Shown here: positions 1 to 7,476 of the stretch, piece by piece
Layout: every line of letters begins with the position of its first letter
Numbering within the stretch: position 1 is the stretch's first letter
Source: JADJRH01 sp046351455
GTDB taxonomy: Bacteria; Myxococcota_A; Polyangia; Polyangiales; Polyangiaceae
Direction: 5' to 3'
NCBI GenBank assembly: GCA_046351455.1
Contig: JAXLYM010000004.1
Coordinates: 434,001-498,000 of the forward strand
DNA: 64,000 nucleotides
Translations under genes and position numbers: made by a program
Notes under the pieces: model-generated
Database searches by the model: none
What the model was told of the DNA's origin: nothing
What the model saw: only the letters and a program-made list of their open reading frames with translations

Positions 1-144
1 GGCCGGCGCCATTCGCTTCACGGCGACTGGGATCTCCAGCTTCTCGTGGAAGGCGCGCCACACCTCGCCCATCCCGCCTTCGGCGAGCGGCCGTTCGAGG
101 CGATATCGACCTCCGAGGAGCGTCCCTGCGAGAGCCGTTGCCAT
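1..144 (-). CDS. Serine/threonine protein kinase, N-terminal fragment
   Basis: The reverse strand reads 48 codons from an ATG at 142-144 and runs off the left edge. The start of a Hanks-type kinase domain is visible: LLGGRYRLERPLAEGGMGEV gives the glycine-rich ATP loop, followed by W-R-A and then VAVK, whose Lys43 would be the ATP-binding lysine. The kinase begins almost at the N-terminus, as in bacterial Pkn/Stk kinases, which phosphorylate Ser/Thr on cytoplasmic targets that are often read by FHA domains. Several FHA proteins occur further along, although nothing shows they are its substrates. The catalytic loop and any sensor part lie outside the window. Confidence 0.85.
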   Translation of the reverse strand, partial: MATALAGTLLGGRYRLERPLAEGGMGEVWRAFHEKLEIPVAVKRMAPA

Positions 145-245
145 CCGCGTGGGCACGTGCCCTAAAGAAGGCCGCGGCGTCAATCCCATGATCAGGCGAC
201 GGAGCGCATCGATCTCGGTAAGCTCACCCCGGAGCGAGAGGTCCC

Positions 246-647
246 ATGAACCAGGCGGAGCGAGACAGGCTGTTCGAAGAGGGCCTCAATACGTACGAAT
301 CCGGGGAACATTACGAGGCGCACGAGCGCTGGGAGGAGCTATGGAACGAGGAGGAGGACGACGGAGAGAGGCTCTTTCTCCAGGCCTTGATCCAGCTCGC
401 GAGCGCCGTGCACAAGCTGCTTCACGACGTGGAGCCGAGAGGGTCCTTGCGTCTCCTGGATAGCGCGCTGCGGAAGACTGCCCACCTCCCGGCGGAGCAC
501 CGGGGCATCGACATCGCCTCTCTGCGACAGGCGATATCGGCCCTCCGAGACGAGGGAGAGAGGGTGATCATGGCGGGCCAGAAGAGGCTGGATCCGACGA
601 AGATCCCACGGATTCGAAGGACCGGCGACTCCCTCTCACGCCGCTAA
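246..647 (+). CDS. DUF309 family protein
   Basis: A 133-residue soluble protein. Its N-terminal part has the DUF309 pattern: F-E-E-G-L-N then YEAHERWEELW near residues 22-34, then FLQALIQLASAVHKLL near residues 44-59. The family is small and all-helical, and its biochemical role is unknown. The length is normal for the family. An AG-rich ribosome site (GAGAGG) lies about six bases before the ATG. The gene is convergent with the next gene and overlaps its end by four bases. The basic C-terminal tail after residue 110 looks disordered. Confidence 0.8.
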   Translation: MNQAERDRLFEEGLNTYESGEHYEAHERWEELWNEEEDDGERLFLQALIQLASAVHKLLHDVEPRGSLRLLDSALRKTAHLPAEHRGIDIASLRQAISALRDEGERVIMAGQKRLDPTKIPRIRRTGDSLSRR

Positions 648-952
648 GCCGAGTCCGGGGGAGGCGGGGTCGGCCGGTGCGTCGGGCGCGTTCGCACCGA
701 GGGCGGCGGCTCCTCCACCTCCTCCTCGTAAAACAGGATCGCCTCGGCCGCGTTGATCGCGCGGAGTCGACTGCCCTCCGGGACTGGCACCTTCACCGCG
801 AGCGCCTCCAGCAAGAGCTCGTCGAGGTGGGCGTCGTCCACCTCTTCCTCCGGCGCCATGTCGAACGTGTCCGAGAAGAGCTCGTCAAAGAGGAGATCTT
901 CGGCCATCTCGTCCTCGTCCGTCGCAGGTCTGGCAGCACCGGTGTTGCCCAT
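644..952 (-). CDS. Small acidic hypothetical protein downstream of an ECF sigma factor
   Basis: A 102-residue, strongly acidic protein (runs of D/E near residues 12-45 and 75-80) with a Pro/Arg-rich tail. There is no signal peptide and no membrane segment. I do not recognise a family. The start at 950-952 is supported by an AAGGA site about nine bases upstream. It follows the ECF sigma factor gene on the same strand after a 100-base gap, so it could be a co-transcribed partner or regulator of that factor. That is inference from position only. The coding call rests on the ribosome site and the sensible acidic composition. Confidence 0.5.
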   Translation of the reverse strand: MGNTGAARPATDEDEMAEDLLFDELFSDTFDMAPEEEVDDAHLDELLLEALAVKVPVPEGSRLRAINAAEAILFYEEEVEEPPPSVRTRPTHRPTPPPPDSA

Positions 953-1052
953 GGGCGTGGTTCCTTCTCAAGGTGGCATGTTGCGATCACTCGGTGGTTC
1001 CTCCGGCAGCAATGGTCTGCTCGAAGGGCTCGTCAGTTTACGCCCGTCGGGC

Positions 1053-1727
1053 TCAGGCGCCGCTCGGGTCGGTCCCGTCGCGCGCCCACGGGATCGCGAA
1101 GTCCCACGAGCTCCCCGCTTCCATGCGCTTCGCCTGCGAGAGGAGCACGCGCAGCGACCTCCGGAGCCGCGTCTTCACGGTGCCGAGACAAGCGTCCAGG
1201 CGCTCCGCGATGTCCTCGTCGGTGTGTCCGCCCCAATAACGGAGCACGATCATCTCCCGCTGCTCCTCCGTCAGCGACTCCAAGAGGCGCCCCACGAAGT
1301 ACGTGAGGCCGACCGCGTCGTCCGGAGAGGCGGAGTCGTGCGAGAGAGACGGCACGTCCTCCAGCGGCGTGTAGACGCGGTGACGCGCGCGGCGCCGATG
1401 ATCGATGGCCTTCCGCGCAGCGATCGTGTTGACCCACGCCGCGACCTCCGCGTCCGGCTCCACCCTCGTCAACAGATCCTTCGATGCATTGAATACGGCA
1501 AGGAAGGCCTCCTGCGCGGCGTCGTCCACCTCCGGCCGGCCGCGGCCGAGGATGACGGACACGACGCGGTACACGTGGTCGAACACGCGCACCTGAGCGT
1601 CGAGCCGCCGCGCCGGAGAGAGGCTCCGATCCCGCATCGTGCTGAGGAGCGTGGCCGGCAGACGGGGCGGCAGGAGCCACGTCCCGGAGCTGTCGCCTCC
1701 CCGGCCACGATTCGCGTTCTTCGTCAT
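1053..1727 (-). CDS. ECF-type RNA polymerase sigma factor
   Basis: A 224-residue sigma-70 family protein with only regions 2 and 4, as in ECF factors. Region 2 is seen around VDDAAQEAFLAVFNA and the following helix. Region 4 includes LTEEQREMIVLRYWGGHTDE then IAERLDACLGTVKTRLRRSL, a helix-turn-helix that would contact the -35 element. The frame is open further upstream, but the ATG at 1725-1727 is preceded by GAGGGA at a suitable distance and gives a normal ECF length. No anti-sigma factor with a membrane segment lies next to it; the acidic protein downstream is the only candidate partner. Confidence 0.85.
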   Translation of the reverse strand: MTKNANRGRGGDSSGTWLLPPRLPATLLSTMRDRSLSPARRLDAQVRVFDHVYRVVSVILGRGRPEVDDAAQEAFLAVFNASKDLLTRVEPDAEVAAWVNTIAARKAIDHRRRARHRVYTPLEDVPSLSHDSASPDDAVGLTYFVGRLLESLTEEQREMIVLRYWGGHTDEDIAERLDACLGTVKTRLRRSLRVLLSQAKRMEAGSSWDFAIPWARDGTDPSGA

Positions 1728-2195
1728 CGAATCCCTCGCTCGTCTCGACGGAGTGCCGTCATGAAACACCTGCCCGCGCTGCCGCGAGCGATCTCCACAT
1801 CTCCTCGAATACCTCAGGCCCGCCCCGACACGGACCCGGGAGAACGTCGACGGTCGACACGAGAGGAACGCCGCGGACCGCCCAACGGATTTGAAACCGA
1901 CCGCCTCTCGACGATTGGTCGCGGAAGAGACCTCCGCGCTCTGAATCGTGCACGGAACACCCCACCAAAACAATTACACGCTGTTACTCCGACCCCCCGC
2001 AACGCCCCTGAAATCCCCGGCGAAAGCCATGACGCCCATTACAACAGCACGGGAGGCGGCCCCCCAACATGCCTATGACGCCAATGACACGCAGAAAGGA
2101 GCCATGACAGCAATGACACGCTCCACTCGCACCCACAAAAAACAAACAGGCTCACGGATCGCCCGCGAGCCTGCCTGACCCCCGCTGCGACAGCG
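1728..2195. other. Non-coding stretch upstream of the ECF sigma gene
   Basis: No convincing gene is seen in these 468 bases. The open frames that cross it have no recognisable product and no ribosome site. It holds three copies of a 16-base repeat (separate entry) and an A-rich run near 2135. It is probably the promoter region of the ECF sigma gene plus the trailing end of the gene at 2196-2801. Confidence 0.5.
2029..2119. repeat. Three 16-base repeats with paired TGAC half-sites
   Basis: Copies start at 2029 (ATGACGCCCATTACAA), 2075 (ATGACGCCAATGACAC) and 2104 (ATGACAGCAATGACAC). Copies two and three differ at two positions only; the first is more divergent. Copies two and three each hold two TGAC cores about ten bases apart, the layout of a dimeric regulator site. 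They lie some 300 bases upstream of the ECF sigma start. A regulatory role is inference. Confidence 0.4.
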
Positions 2196-2801
2196 TCAGC
2201 CGTCGTCTTCCATCGGATTGCCGAGGTCGTCGAGCAGCCCGGTGCCGCCCTCGATCGGGATCGCCCGAGCGAGCGCGACGCGCTCCAGCAAGAGGCCGAG
2301 CGCCGTCGGGTTCGACACGTTCGGCAGCCACGCGCGCGATCCGTCCCAGAGATCGAGCCGGATCGATTTCGGGGCCTTTCCCTCCTTGTCGCCCTTCTTC
2401 GGCGCCACGGGCGGCACGCTCACGCGATCGATCTGCGACCACGAGAGGCGCCGCACCTTCGGCCAGCCGAACGAGAGCAGCTCGCGCAGCTCGATGCCAT
2501 CCGGGTGCACGACGACGCCGCGCATCTGCTCGCGCAGGAACGCCGCCGTCGCGCTCACGCCGAGGACGATCGCGCACACGCTCGCGGGCACCGCGCGGTG
2601 CCGGTCGAGCTCGACGACGTACTTGAAGAAGATCGAATTCGAAGGGGCGTTCTGCCCGTAGATGATCACGCCGACGACGATCGAAGCGAACGCGAGGTAG
2701 AGCAGCGTCAGCGCGCGCTCGCGGAGCGGCGGACCGAACATCTGCCGCTTGTCGGGGCGATACGTCATGTCGAAGCCCGGGGGCCTGGAGATCCGCGCCA
2801 T
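2196..2801 (-). CDS. Membrane protein of unknown function
   Basis: A 201-residue protein with two predicted membrane helices, near residues 31-49 (LTLLYLAFASIVVGVIIYG) and 71-90 (PASVCAIVLGVSATAAFLRE). They are followed by a soluble region of beta-rich look (VVVHPDGIELRELLSFGWPK and following) that resembles bacterial PH-like membrane proteins in layout. I do not recognise a named family. It stands alone on the minus strand and is divergent from the CAP-domain gene, sharing a 148-base upstream region with it. Confidence 0.55.
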   Translation of the reverse strand: MARISRPPGFDMTYRPDKRQMFGPPLRERALTLLYLAFASIVVGVIIYGQNAPSNSIFFKYVVELDRHRAVPASVCAIVLGVSATAAFLREQMRGVVVHPDGIELRELLSFGWPKVRRLSWSQIDRVSVPPVAPKKGDKEGKAPKSIRLDLWDGSRAWLPNVSNPTALGLLLERVALARAIPIEGGTGLLDDLGNPMEDDG

Positions 2802-2949
2802 GGATCGAGTTTACACAAACGCCGCGCGCGTCTTGGGCTCGGGGCGTCGATCGCCCCACTTCTGCCAGGCTTTTTTCAGAATTTTCCAAACCTGCTACGA
2901 CGAGGGGGTCCCTCTTTCACGAAAGGCGCCCGCGGGCGAGGTCACGACG

Positions 2950-4134
2950 ATGGTGCGACGCATCGAGAGAACGGGCTCACGCCTCCGCGCGATCGGCGCT
3001 GCGTTCGGGCTCGCGGCCGCGATCGGGGCGCCCGCGGTGCGCGCGGACGTGCCGGCGCTCACGTGGAAATCGACGACGACGTCCCCTCAAACCGCGACCG
3101 CCGACGCGAAGGTGAGCGCGCTCCAGAGCCTGTGCGGCACCGTCGACGCGGCGCTCGTCACCGTCGCGAACAGCAACTCGAAGCGCCAGACCGAAGGCCT
3201 CGACATCTTCGGCGCGGACGAGCTCGCGTTCAACCTGCGCGCCTCGGGCGATCCGCACGTGTGGCCGCGCGCGTTCTCGGTCGAAGGCACCGGGCTCGAC
3301 GACGCGGCGCTCACGAAGCGGCTCAAGGGCTGGATGGACGGGTGGACCACGCTCGGCACGCGCCGCTGCGGGCTCTCGAAGGCCGACAAGAGCGACGGCA
3401 CCACGGTGTTCTCCGTCGTCGCGGTGGACGCGCTCGCCGACATGACGAGCCTGCCGACGACGGCGCGCCTCAGCCAGTGGATCACGCTCGAAGGCAAAAT
3501 GCTGGTGTCCGCGAGCGCGGTGAAGGTCGTGCTGCTCGGGCCGCGCGGCGCGCCGAAGACCGTCACGGCCTCGCTCTCGGGCGACAAGATCAAGTCGACG
3601 TTCTCGGTCGATCAGAACGGGCAGTGGCTCGTGCAGGTGCTCGCGACGGTGTCGACGGGGCCGCGGCCGGTGCTCGAAGGGCTCGTCTTCGTGGGGCAGA
3701 CGCCTCCGACCAAGTTCACGCGCGCGGCCGTCCCCGGGGAGGACGCGAGCAAGGGCGTCAAGGACGAGGCGGAGGCGATCTTCAAGATGCTCAACGCCGC
3801 GCGCACCGCGGAGGGCGCCGCGACGCTCACGCGCGACGCGGCCCTCGACAAGCTCGCGAAGGCGCACTCCGACGAGATGATGAAGGCGAAGATGATCGGC
3901 CACGACGTCGGCGGCGGCGATCCGTCCGCGCGCATCAAGGCCGCGGGCGTGAAGGCGAAGGTCGCAGGCGAGAACGTCGCGAGCGCAGCCAGCCCCGAGA
4001 ACGCGCACCGCGCGCTGTGGTCGAGCCCGTCGCACCGCTCGAACATGCTCTCGGGCGATTTCACGAAGGTCGGGATCGCCGCGGTGAAGGACGCCGACGG
4101 CCGCGTCTGGGTGACGCAGCTCTACGCGGGCTGA
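2950..4134 (+). CDS. Secreted CAP/SCP-domain protein
   Basis: A 394-residue exported protein. It has a signal peptide (residues about 1-34, ending near VRADVPA), a middle region of unknown fold, and a C-terminal CAP (cysteine-rich secretory protein/SCP) domain from about residue 270 to the end. The CAP signature is visible: LNAARTAEG, AHSDEMMKAKMIGHD, GENVA and SPSHRSNML, which provide the conserved His-Glu-His set. The ATG at 2950 is preceded by GAGG eight bases upstream and is followed directly by the basic start of the signal peptide; longer starts would destroy it. Bacterial CAP proteins are extracytoplasmic, with roles in lipid or ligand binding. The specific role here is unknown. Confidence 0.85.
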   Translation: MVRRIERTGSRLRAIGAAFGLAAAIGAPAVRADVPALTWKSTTTSPQTATADAKVSALQSLCGTVDAALVTVANSNSKRQTEGLDIFGADELAFNLRASGDPHVWPRAFSVEGTGLDDAALTKRLKGWMDGWTTLGTRRCGLSKADKSDGTTVFSVVAVDALADMTSLPTTARLSQWITLEGKMLVSASAVKVVLLGPRGAPKTVTASLSGDKIKSTFSVDQNGQWLVQVLATVSTGPRPVLEGLVFVGQTPPTKFTRAAVPGEDASKGVKDEAEAIFKMLNAARTAEGAATLTRDAALDKLAKAHSDEMMKAKMIGHDVGGGDPSARIKAAGVKAKVAGENVASAASPENAHRALWSSPSHRSNMLSGDFTKVGIAAVKDADGRVWVTQLYAG

Positions 4135-4151
4135 TCGGCGCGCGCCGTTCG

Positions 4152-4937
4152 CTAAGCGTTGTGAGGGCGCGCGCTCGACGCGAGGGCGCCGCGGAGCAAG
4201 AGGTCCACGAGGCCCTCCAAAAATCCGTCGTCGAGCGGGCCCTGCACGAAGAAGAGCCGGTGGTGCAGCGCGCCGACCATCGCGTGCAAGATCAGCGAGT
4301 GATCCAGCCCCGGCGCGAGCTCACCGCGGGCGATCGCCGCCTCGATGATGCGGCGCGGCCCCGTCTCGTCGCGCTCGCGCAGGGAGCGGGCGATCGCGAT
4401 CACCTCCGGATCCGAGCTCTCCGCCGCGAACATGCGCACGAGGCTGCGCCCGATCGGATCCGTCGCGTACTTCACGAACACCTTCGCCGCGCCGAGGAGG
4501 TCGCCGCGGATCGAGCCCGTCTGCGGGAGGACGAAGGCGAAGTTGGCCTTGCGCACGAGCGTGTCGCGCACGAGGTCCGCCTTCGTGGGCCAGCGCCGGT
4601 ACACGGTCGTCTTGTTCACGCGGGCGCGCGCGGCGACGTCCTCCACGCGGAGGGCGCGGTAACCGGACTGCGACAGCTCCTGCAGCGTCGCGTCGAGCAC
4701 GCGCGTGACGATCGCGTCGCCTCGGACGAGCGGCTCCTTCTTCAGGCCGGGCTGCGATCCTCGCGCCGGCGGCACGTCCCCGCGGGCGGCGGGCTCCTTC
4801 TTCGCGCCGGGTCGGGAGGGGCGCGGCGCCTTCGCGGGCGAGCGGGCGGGCGGCGCTCTCTTCACGACGGGGCGCGGAGCGCGCGCCTTCTCGTTCTTCG
4901 CCGTGGATATCGTCGCCTTCTTGGGCTTGGTTCTCAT
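4152..4937 (-). CDS. TetR-family transcriptional regulator with a basic N-terminal extension
   Basis: A 261-residue protein. The TetR DNA-binding domain starts near residue 72 (IVTRVLDATLQELSQSGYRA, then VEDVAARARVNKTTVYRRWP), and the usual helical ligand-binding domain follows. The first ~70 residues are an Ala/Pro/Lys/Arg-rich extension unlike normal TetR starts. It contains a near repeat (PGAKKEPAARGD and PGLKKEPLVRGD) and would be basic and disordered, perhaps giving non-specific DNA contact. The ATG at 4935-4937 has no strong ribosome site, so a shorter start is possible. It is convergent with the CAP gene. No obvious target operon lies beside it. Confidence 0.85.
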   Translation of the reverse strand: MRTKPKKATISTAKNEKARAPRPVVKRAPPARSPAKAPRPSRPGAKKEPAARGDVPPARGSQPGLKKEPLVRGDAIVTRVLDATLQELSQSGYRALRVEDVAARARVNKTTVYRRWPTKADLVRDTLVRKANFAFVLPQTGSIRGDLLGAAKVFVKYATDPIGRSLVRMFAAESSDPEVIAIARSLRERDETGPRRIIEAAIARGELAPGLDHSLILHAMVGALHHRLFFVQGPLDDGFLEGLVDLLLRGALASSARPHNA

Positions 4938-5246
4938 GCTCGTCGGGAGGGTGGAGATCTCGGAGCGTACCGTGACCGCGCGGAGCAGAGCACATGGGCC
5001 CGACCTTCGTCCGCACAAGCGGTGCGCGGCGCACAATTCGCCGCGTCTCGTCGATGGAGGTGACCGCTCGCCCCGAGATCCGCTCACGGAACCGACGGCC
5101 GCCGAAGGATTCTGCGTGTGCGCGCAAGGCCGGCGCGATCGAGCGGACGCGGCGCGGACGACGCAGAGCGCCTCGACCTCACGTGGCGCGCCGACGGGAT
5201 GCCGCTGCGTCACCTCGACGATCGGCCGCGCGACGGCGGAGATCGC
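4938..5246. other. Non-coding stretch between a TetR gene and the sigma-32-type gene
   Basis: No supportable gene in these 309 bases. They separate the divergent TetR and sigma genes and lead into the palindrome array that starts at 5247. Promoters for both genes should lie in or near this stretch, but no clear -35/-10 pair stands out in this GC-rich DNA. Confidence 0.45.
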
Positions 5247-5548
5247 GTCCTCGACGACTCGTGGCGATGGCAAAGGGCGCATCACGACGATTTGTTGCGA
5301 TGGCGAGCGCGCATCTCGACGATTCGTTGCGATCGCGGGGAGCGCGGAGGCGGCCCTCGGACCGGGCGGCGTTCCGGTTCGAATCGGCTCGCTTCGGCGG
5401 CCCGCGGGGCGAGGTGCACACTATTTAACGAACGCGGGAACCGCCCGTCATCACAACCATTTGTTGCGGTGCGTCGGAGGGCATCACAACTTTCTGTTGC
5501 GATGGGCGGTCAGGGTGTTAGAAGCGATCGCAACATGTTGTTGCGATA
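5247..5548 (+). promoter_or_regulatory. Six palindromic operator-like sites (9-5-9) before the sigma-32-type gene
   Basis: Six sites share 9-base arms around a 5-base spacer, with consensus CATCACAAC-N5-GTTGCGATG. They span 5247-5269 (degenerate), 5280-5302, 5312-5334, 5449-5471, 5482-5504 and 5526-5548. The last is a perfect inverted repeat over its inner eight bases, ATCGCAAC-N5-GTTGCGAT. Centres are 33, 32, 137, 33 and 44 bases apart, close to whole helical turns (about 3.1, 3.0, 13.0, 3.1 and 4.2). An AT-rich TATTTAAC at 5422-5429, between the two clusters, is the best -10 candidate. The final site covers the likely start codon. The layout suggests cooperative binding of a dimeric regulator, possibly with autoregulation; the protein is unknown. 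Confidence 0.7.
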
Positions 5549-6377
5549 TCCCGAGCGCTCGCAGCAGACCCCAACCCTGTCCGCCGAGGTGGAGCACGAG
5601 CTCGCGGTCCGCTACCGCGCGGGCGATCGCGCGGCGGGCCAGCGCATCGTGGAGGGTTGCCTCTCGCACGTGACCGCGATCGCGCGGCAGTACCGACGCT
5701 GGGGCACGCCGATGGAGGACCTCGTGCAGCAGGGCAACATCGGCCTGCTGAAGGCGGCGGAGCGCTTCGATCCGGCGCGCGGCTTCCGCCTCGCGACGTT
5801 CGCGAAGTTCTGGATCCGCGCGGAGATCCGCGACTACGTGACGCGCAACCACCGCGTCGTGTGGCTCGGCGCCTCGAAGATGGAGCGGCGCGCGGTGCGG
5901 TACTACCGGCAGACGCGCATCACGGATCCCGAGGAGCTGTCGCTGAAGACGGGCCTGCCGCTGCGCCTCGCGAACGATCTCTTGCCGCTCCTGGCCGCGC
6001 GGGAGACGCCGCTCGACACGCCGGCGCGGGACGATCAGCGCTCGCTCGCGGATCGCCTCGCGGACGGCGGCCCGACCCCGGAGGACGACGCGTGCGCCTC
6101 CGACGAGGCGAAGAAGCTCCGAGCGGCGGTGCGCGAGGTGCTGGGCGAGCTGTCGGAGCGCGAGATGGCGATCGTGGAGCGCCGCATCCTCAGCGACGAG
6201 CCGGAGACGCTGGAGCAGCTCGGCGAGACGTTCGGCGTCAGCCGCGAGCGCATCCGTCAGGTGGAGGAGCGCGCGAAGCAACGCATGCGAAACCGCCTCG
6301 GCCAGATCGCGCCGCACCTCATCGCCGATCGAGCCGCCGCCTTCGCCCGCGCCGCGACCTACTCACGCGCGGCCTGA
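5535..6377 (+). CDS. RNA polymerase sigma factor, sigma-32 (RpoH) type
   Basis: A 280-residue sigma-70 family factor lacking region 1.1. Region 2 is clear: DLVQQGNIGLLKAAERFDPA then FRLATFAKFWIRAEIRDYVT and NHRVVWLG. Region 4 ends with LGETFGVSRERIRQVEERAK. Spacing and wording match the RpoH/sigma-32 group, which directs heat-shock or developmental genes; in myxobacteria several paralogues serve development or stress. The ATG at 5535 is chosen because it immediately precedes the conserved region; 5502 (ATG) and 5589 (GTG) are in frame and possible. None has a strong ribosome site. The ATG falls inside the spacer of the last palindrome, so a protein bound there would also affect initiation. 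Confidence 0.85.
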   Translation: MLLRYPERSQQTPTLSAEVEHELAVRYRAGDRAAGQRIVEGCLSHVTAIARQYRRWGTPMEDLVQQGNIGLLKAAERFDPARGFRLATFAKFWIRAEIRDYVTRNHRVVWLGASKMERRAVRYYRQTRITDPEELSLKTGLPLRLANDLLPLLAARETPLDTPARDDQRSLADRLADGGPTPEDDACASDEAKKLRAAVREVLGELSEREMAIVERRILSDEPETLEQLGETFGVSRERIRQVEERAKQRMRNRLGQIAPHLIADRAAAFARAATYSRAA

Positions 6378-6395
6378 TCTTCGCCGGCGCGGCGA

Positions 6396-7160
6396 TCACG
6401 CGGGGTGCGTGTGCGCTTCGATCTCCTGGTGGAACGTGCGGAACGTCGACTCCGCGGGCCACTCGGGGGCGCCTTCGATCAGCGCGCGGGCCTTCGGGAT
6501 GTCGCCGTGATCGATCGCGATGACGGCGGAGGCGTAGCGCATCGCCCAGTGGACGAGCGGGCTCACGCGCGCGGCGCGATCCAGGAGGTCCTCGTCGCCC
6601 TGCTCCGTTTTGTGCGCGAACGCCCGCGTGAGGGCGCCGATCGCTCCGCGCAGCGTGGCGATGCGCTCGGCCATCGGACCGTCGACCTCGGGCACGGGCA
6701 ACCTCGCGAGGCGATCGGCCTGACGCATGGCCTCGTCGCGATCGCCCTCGAACGTGAGGAGCAGCGATTCCAGGAAGAGGCGGTGCTCCAGCGCGGCGTC
6801 CCACGCGGGGCCACGCTGCGCGGCGGCGAGGGCGGCGCGCGCCTGATCGACCCAGCCGTTCGCGGCGAAGGCGGTCGCCGTCATGAGCGGCGCCATCGTG
6901 GAGGCGAACGGCGTCTTCTCGATCGACGGCGACCAGCGGCGCAGCACCTCCTCGACATCGCCCGAGACGAGCGCGCGGCGGAGGCGACGGCGCGAACGCC
7001 ACCGCACGAGAGCGAGCACCGCCAGCGTGAGGAGGAAGCCCGCAGAGACGAGCGGCTTCTCCCACGTGAAGCGCAAGATCACCGCCGCGCCGGCCGCCGA
7101 CAGAACGAACGCCGCCGTGCGGAGGAAGCTCGAACCGCGGGGCTCGGTGATCGGGTCCAC
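6396..7160 (-). CDS. Membrane protein with helical-repeat-like cytoplasmic part
   Basis: A 254-residue protein starting with GTG at 7158-7160. Two membrane helices lie near residues 14-30 and 38-56, followed by an arginine-rich stop (RWRSRRRLRRAL). The remaining ~190 residues are Ala-rich amphipathic helices (for example VDQARAALAAAQRGPAWDAA and DIPKARALIEGAPEWP) that look like degenerate TPR repeats. This is a common plan for bacterial scaffold proteins, but no named family is recognised. It is convergent with the sigma gene, and the SRP RNA gene lies 60 bases upstream on the same strand. Confidence 0.55.
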   Translation of the reverse strand: MDPITEPRGSSFLRTAAFVLSAAGAAVILRFTWEKPLVSAGFLLTLAVLALVRWRSRRRLRRALVSGDVEEVLRRWSPSIEKTPFASTMAPLMTATAFAANGWVDQARAALAAAQRGPAWDAALEHRLFLESLLLTFEGDRDEAMRQADRLARLPVPEVDGPMAERIATLRGAIGALTRAFAHKTEQGDEDLLDRAARVSPLVHWAMRYASAVIAIDHGDIPKARALIEGAPEWPAESTFRTFHQEIEAHTHPA

Positions 7161-7220
7161 AGCGATCCGACTCTACCGCGCGCGAGCGCCGGCGGCCGCC
7201 TTCTGCGCACAAAAGTAGAA

Positions 7221-7299
7221 GGGCCTGCCACACCCGCTTTCTGTCACCGTTGCTCCCTTCCGGGCCTGGCGGGGTTCACAGCGCGCTGTCGGCAAGCCC
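7221..7299 (-). ncRNA. ffs: Signal recognition particle RNA (4.5S type)
   Basis: Read on the minus strand, the core carries the universal SRP apical motif: CAGGCCCGGAAGGGAGCA with the GGAA tetraloop, flanked by the asymmetric loop. The ends GGGCTTGCC (7291-7299) and GGCAGGCCC (7221-7229) pair over nine base pairs with one G-U, closing a single hairpin of about 80 nt. It binds Ffh and targets nascent membrane and secreted proteins to the translocon. A short TTTT run follows the 3' end at about 7211-7214. The exact transcript ends are not determined and could extend several bases each way. Confidence 0.9.
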
Positions 7300-7329
7300 A
7301 CACGTGGCTTACTGCACCAACGAGAGCGG

Positions 7330-7357
7330 ATGTAATCGAGAGCCCCCGATCACGCAA
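7330..7357 (-). promoter_or_regulatory. Candidate sigma-70 promoter for SRP RNA
   Basis: On the minus strand TTGCGT (7352-7357) and TTACAT (7330-7335) are separated by 16 bases, a fair match to the housekeeping -35/-10 pair. They lie about 30 bases before the paired 5' end of the SRP RNA, so either the primary transcript has a short leader or the start is slightly different. Prediction only. Confidence 0.4.
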
Positions 7358-7375
7358 GCGGTACTTTGAAGGAGG

Positions 7376-7456
7376 TGCCCACCCCCGGTTCGTGCTCGCT
7401 TCGCTGCGCGCGCCCCGCCCCGCCCAAATCTCTCGCTTCGCTCGTTCAGGGCGGGG
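7376..7456 (-). repeat. Dispersed intergenic hairpin repeat, copy 1
   Basis: In minus-strand reading it begins CCCCGCCCTGAACGA, continues through GAGAGATTTGGGCGGGGCGG and ends CCGGGGGTGGGCA. The GC-rich arms CCCCGCCC and GGGCGGGG can form a hairpin. The same order of elements is found at 9521-9594 and 29206-29278. It lies between the dCMP deaminase stop and the SRP RNA promoter. Confidence 0.7.
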
Positions 7457-7476
7457 AAAACGTCACATCATCGGGT

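Noticed and set aside
753..2078. Long open frame on the + strand over the ECF sigma gene
   Set aside because: Arg/Ala-rich translation with no family, antisense to a clear sigma factor; open only because of high GC.
2505..5063. 852-codon + strand frame across the CAP and TetR genes
   Set aside because: Shadow frame over two well-supported genes; composition is Arg/Ala/Gly-rich without domains.
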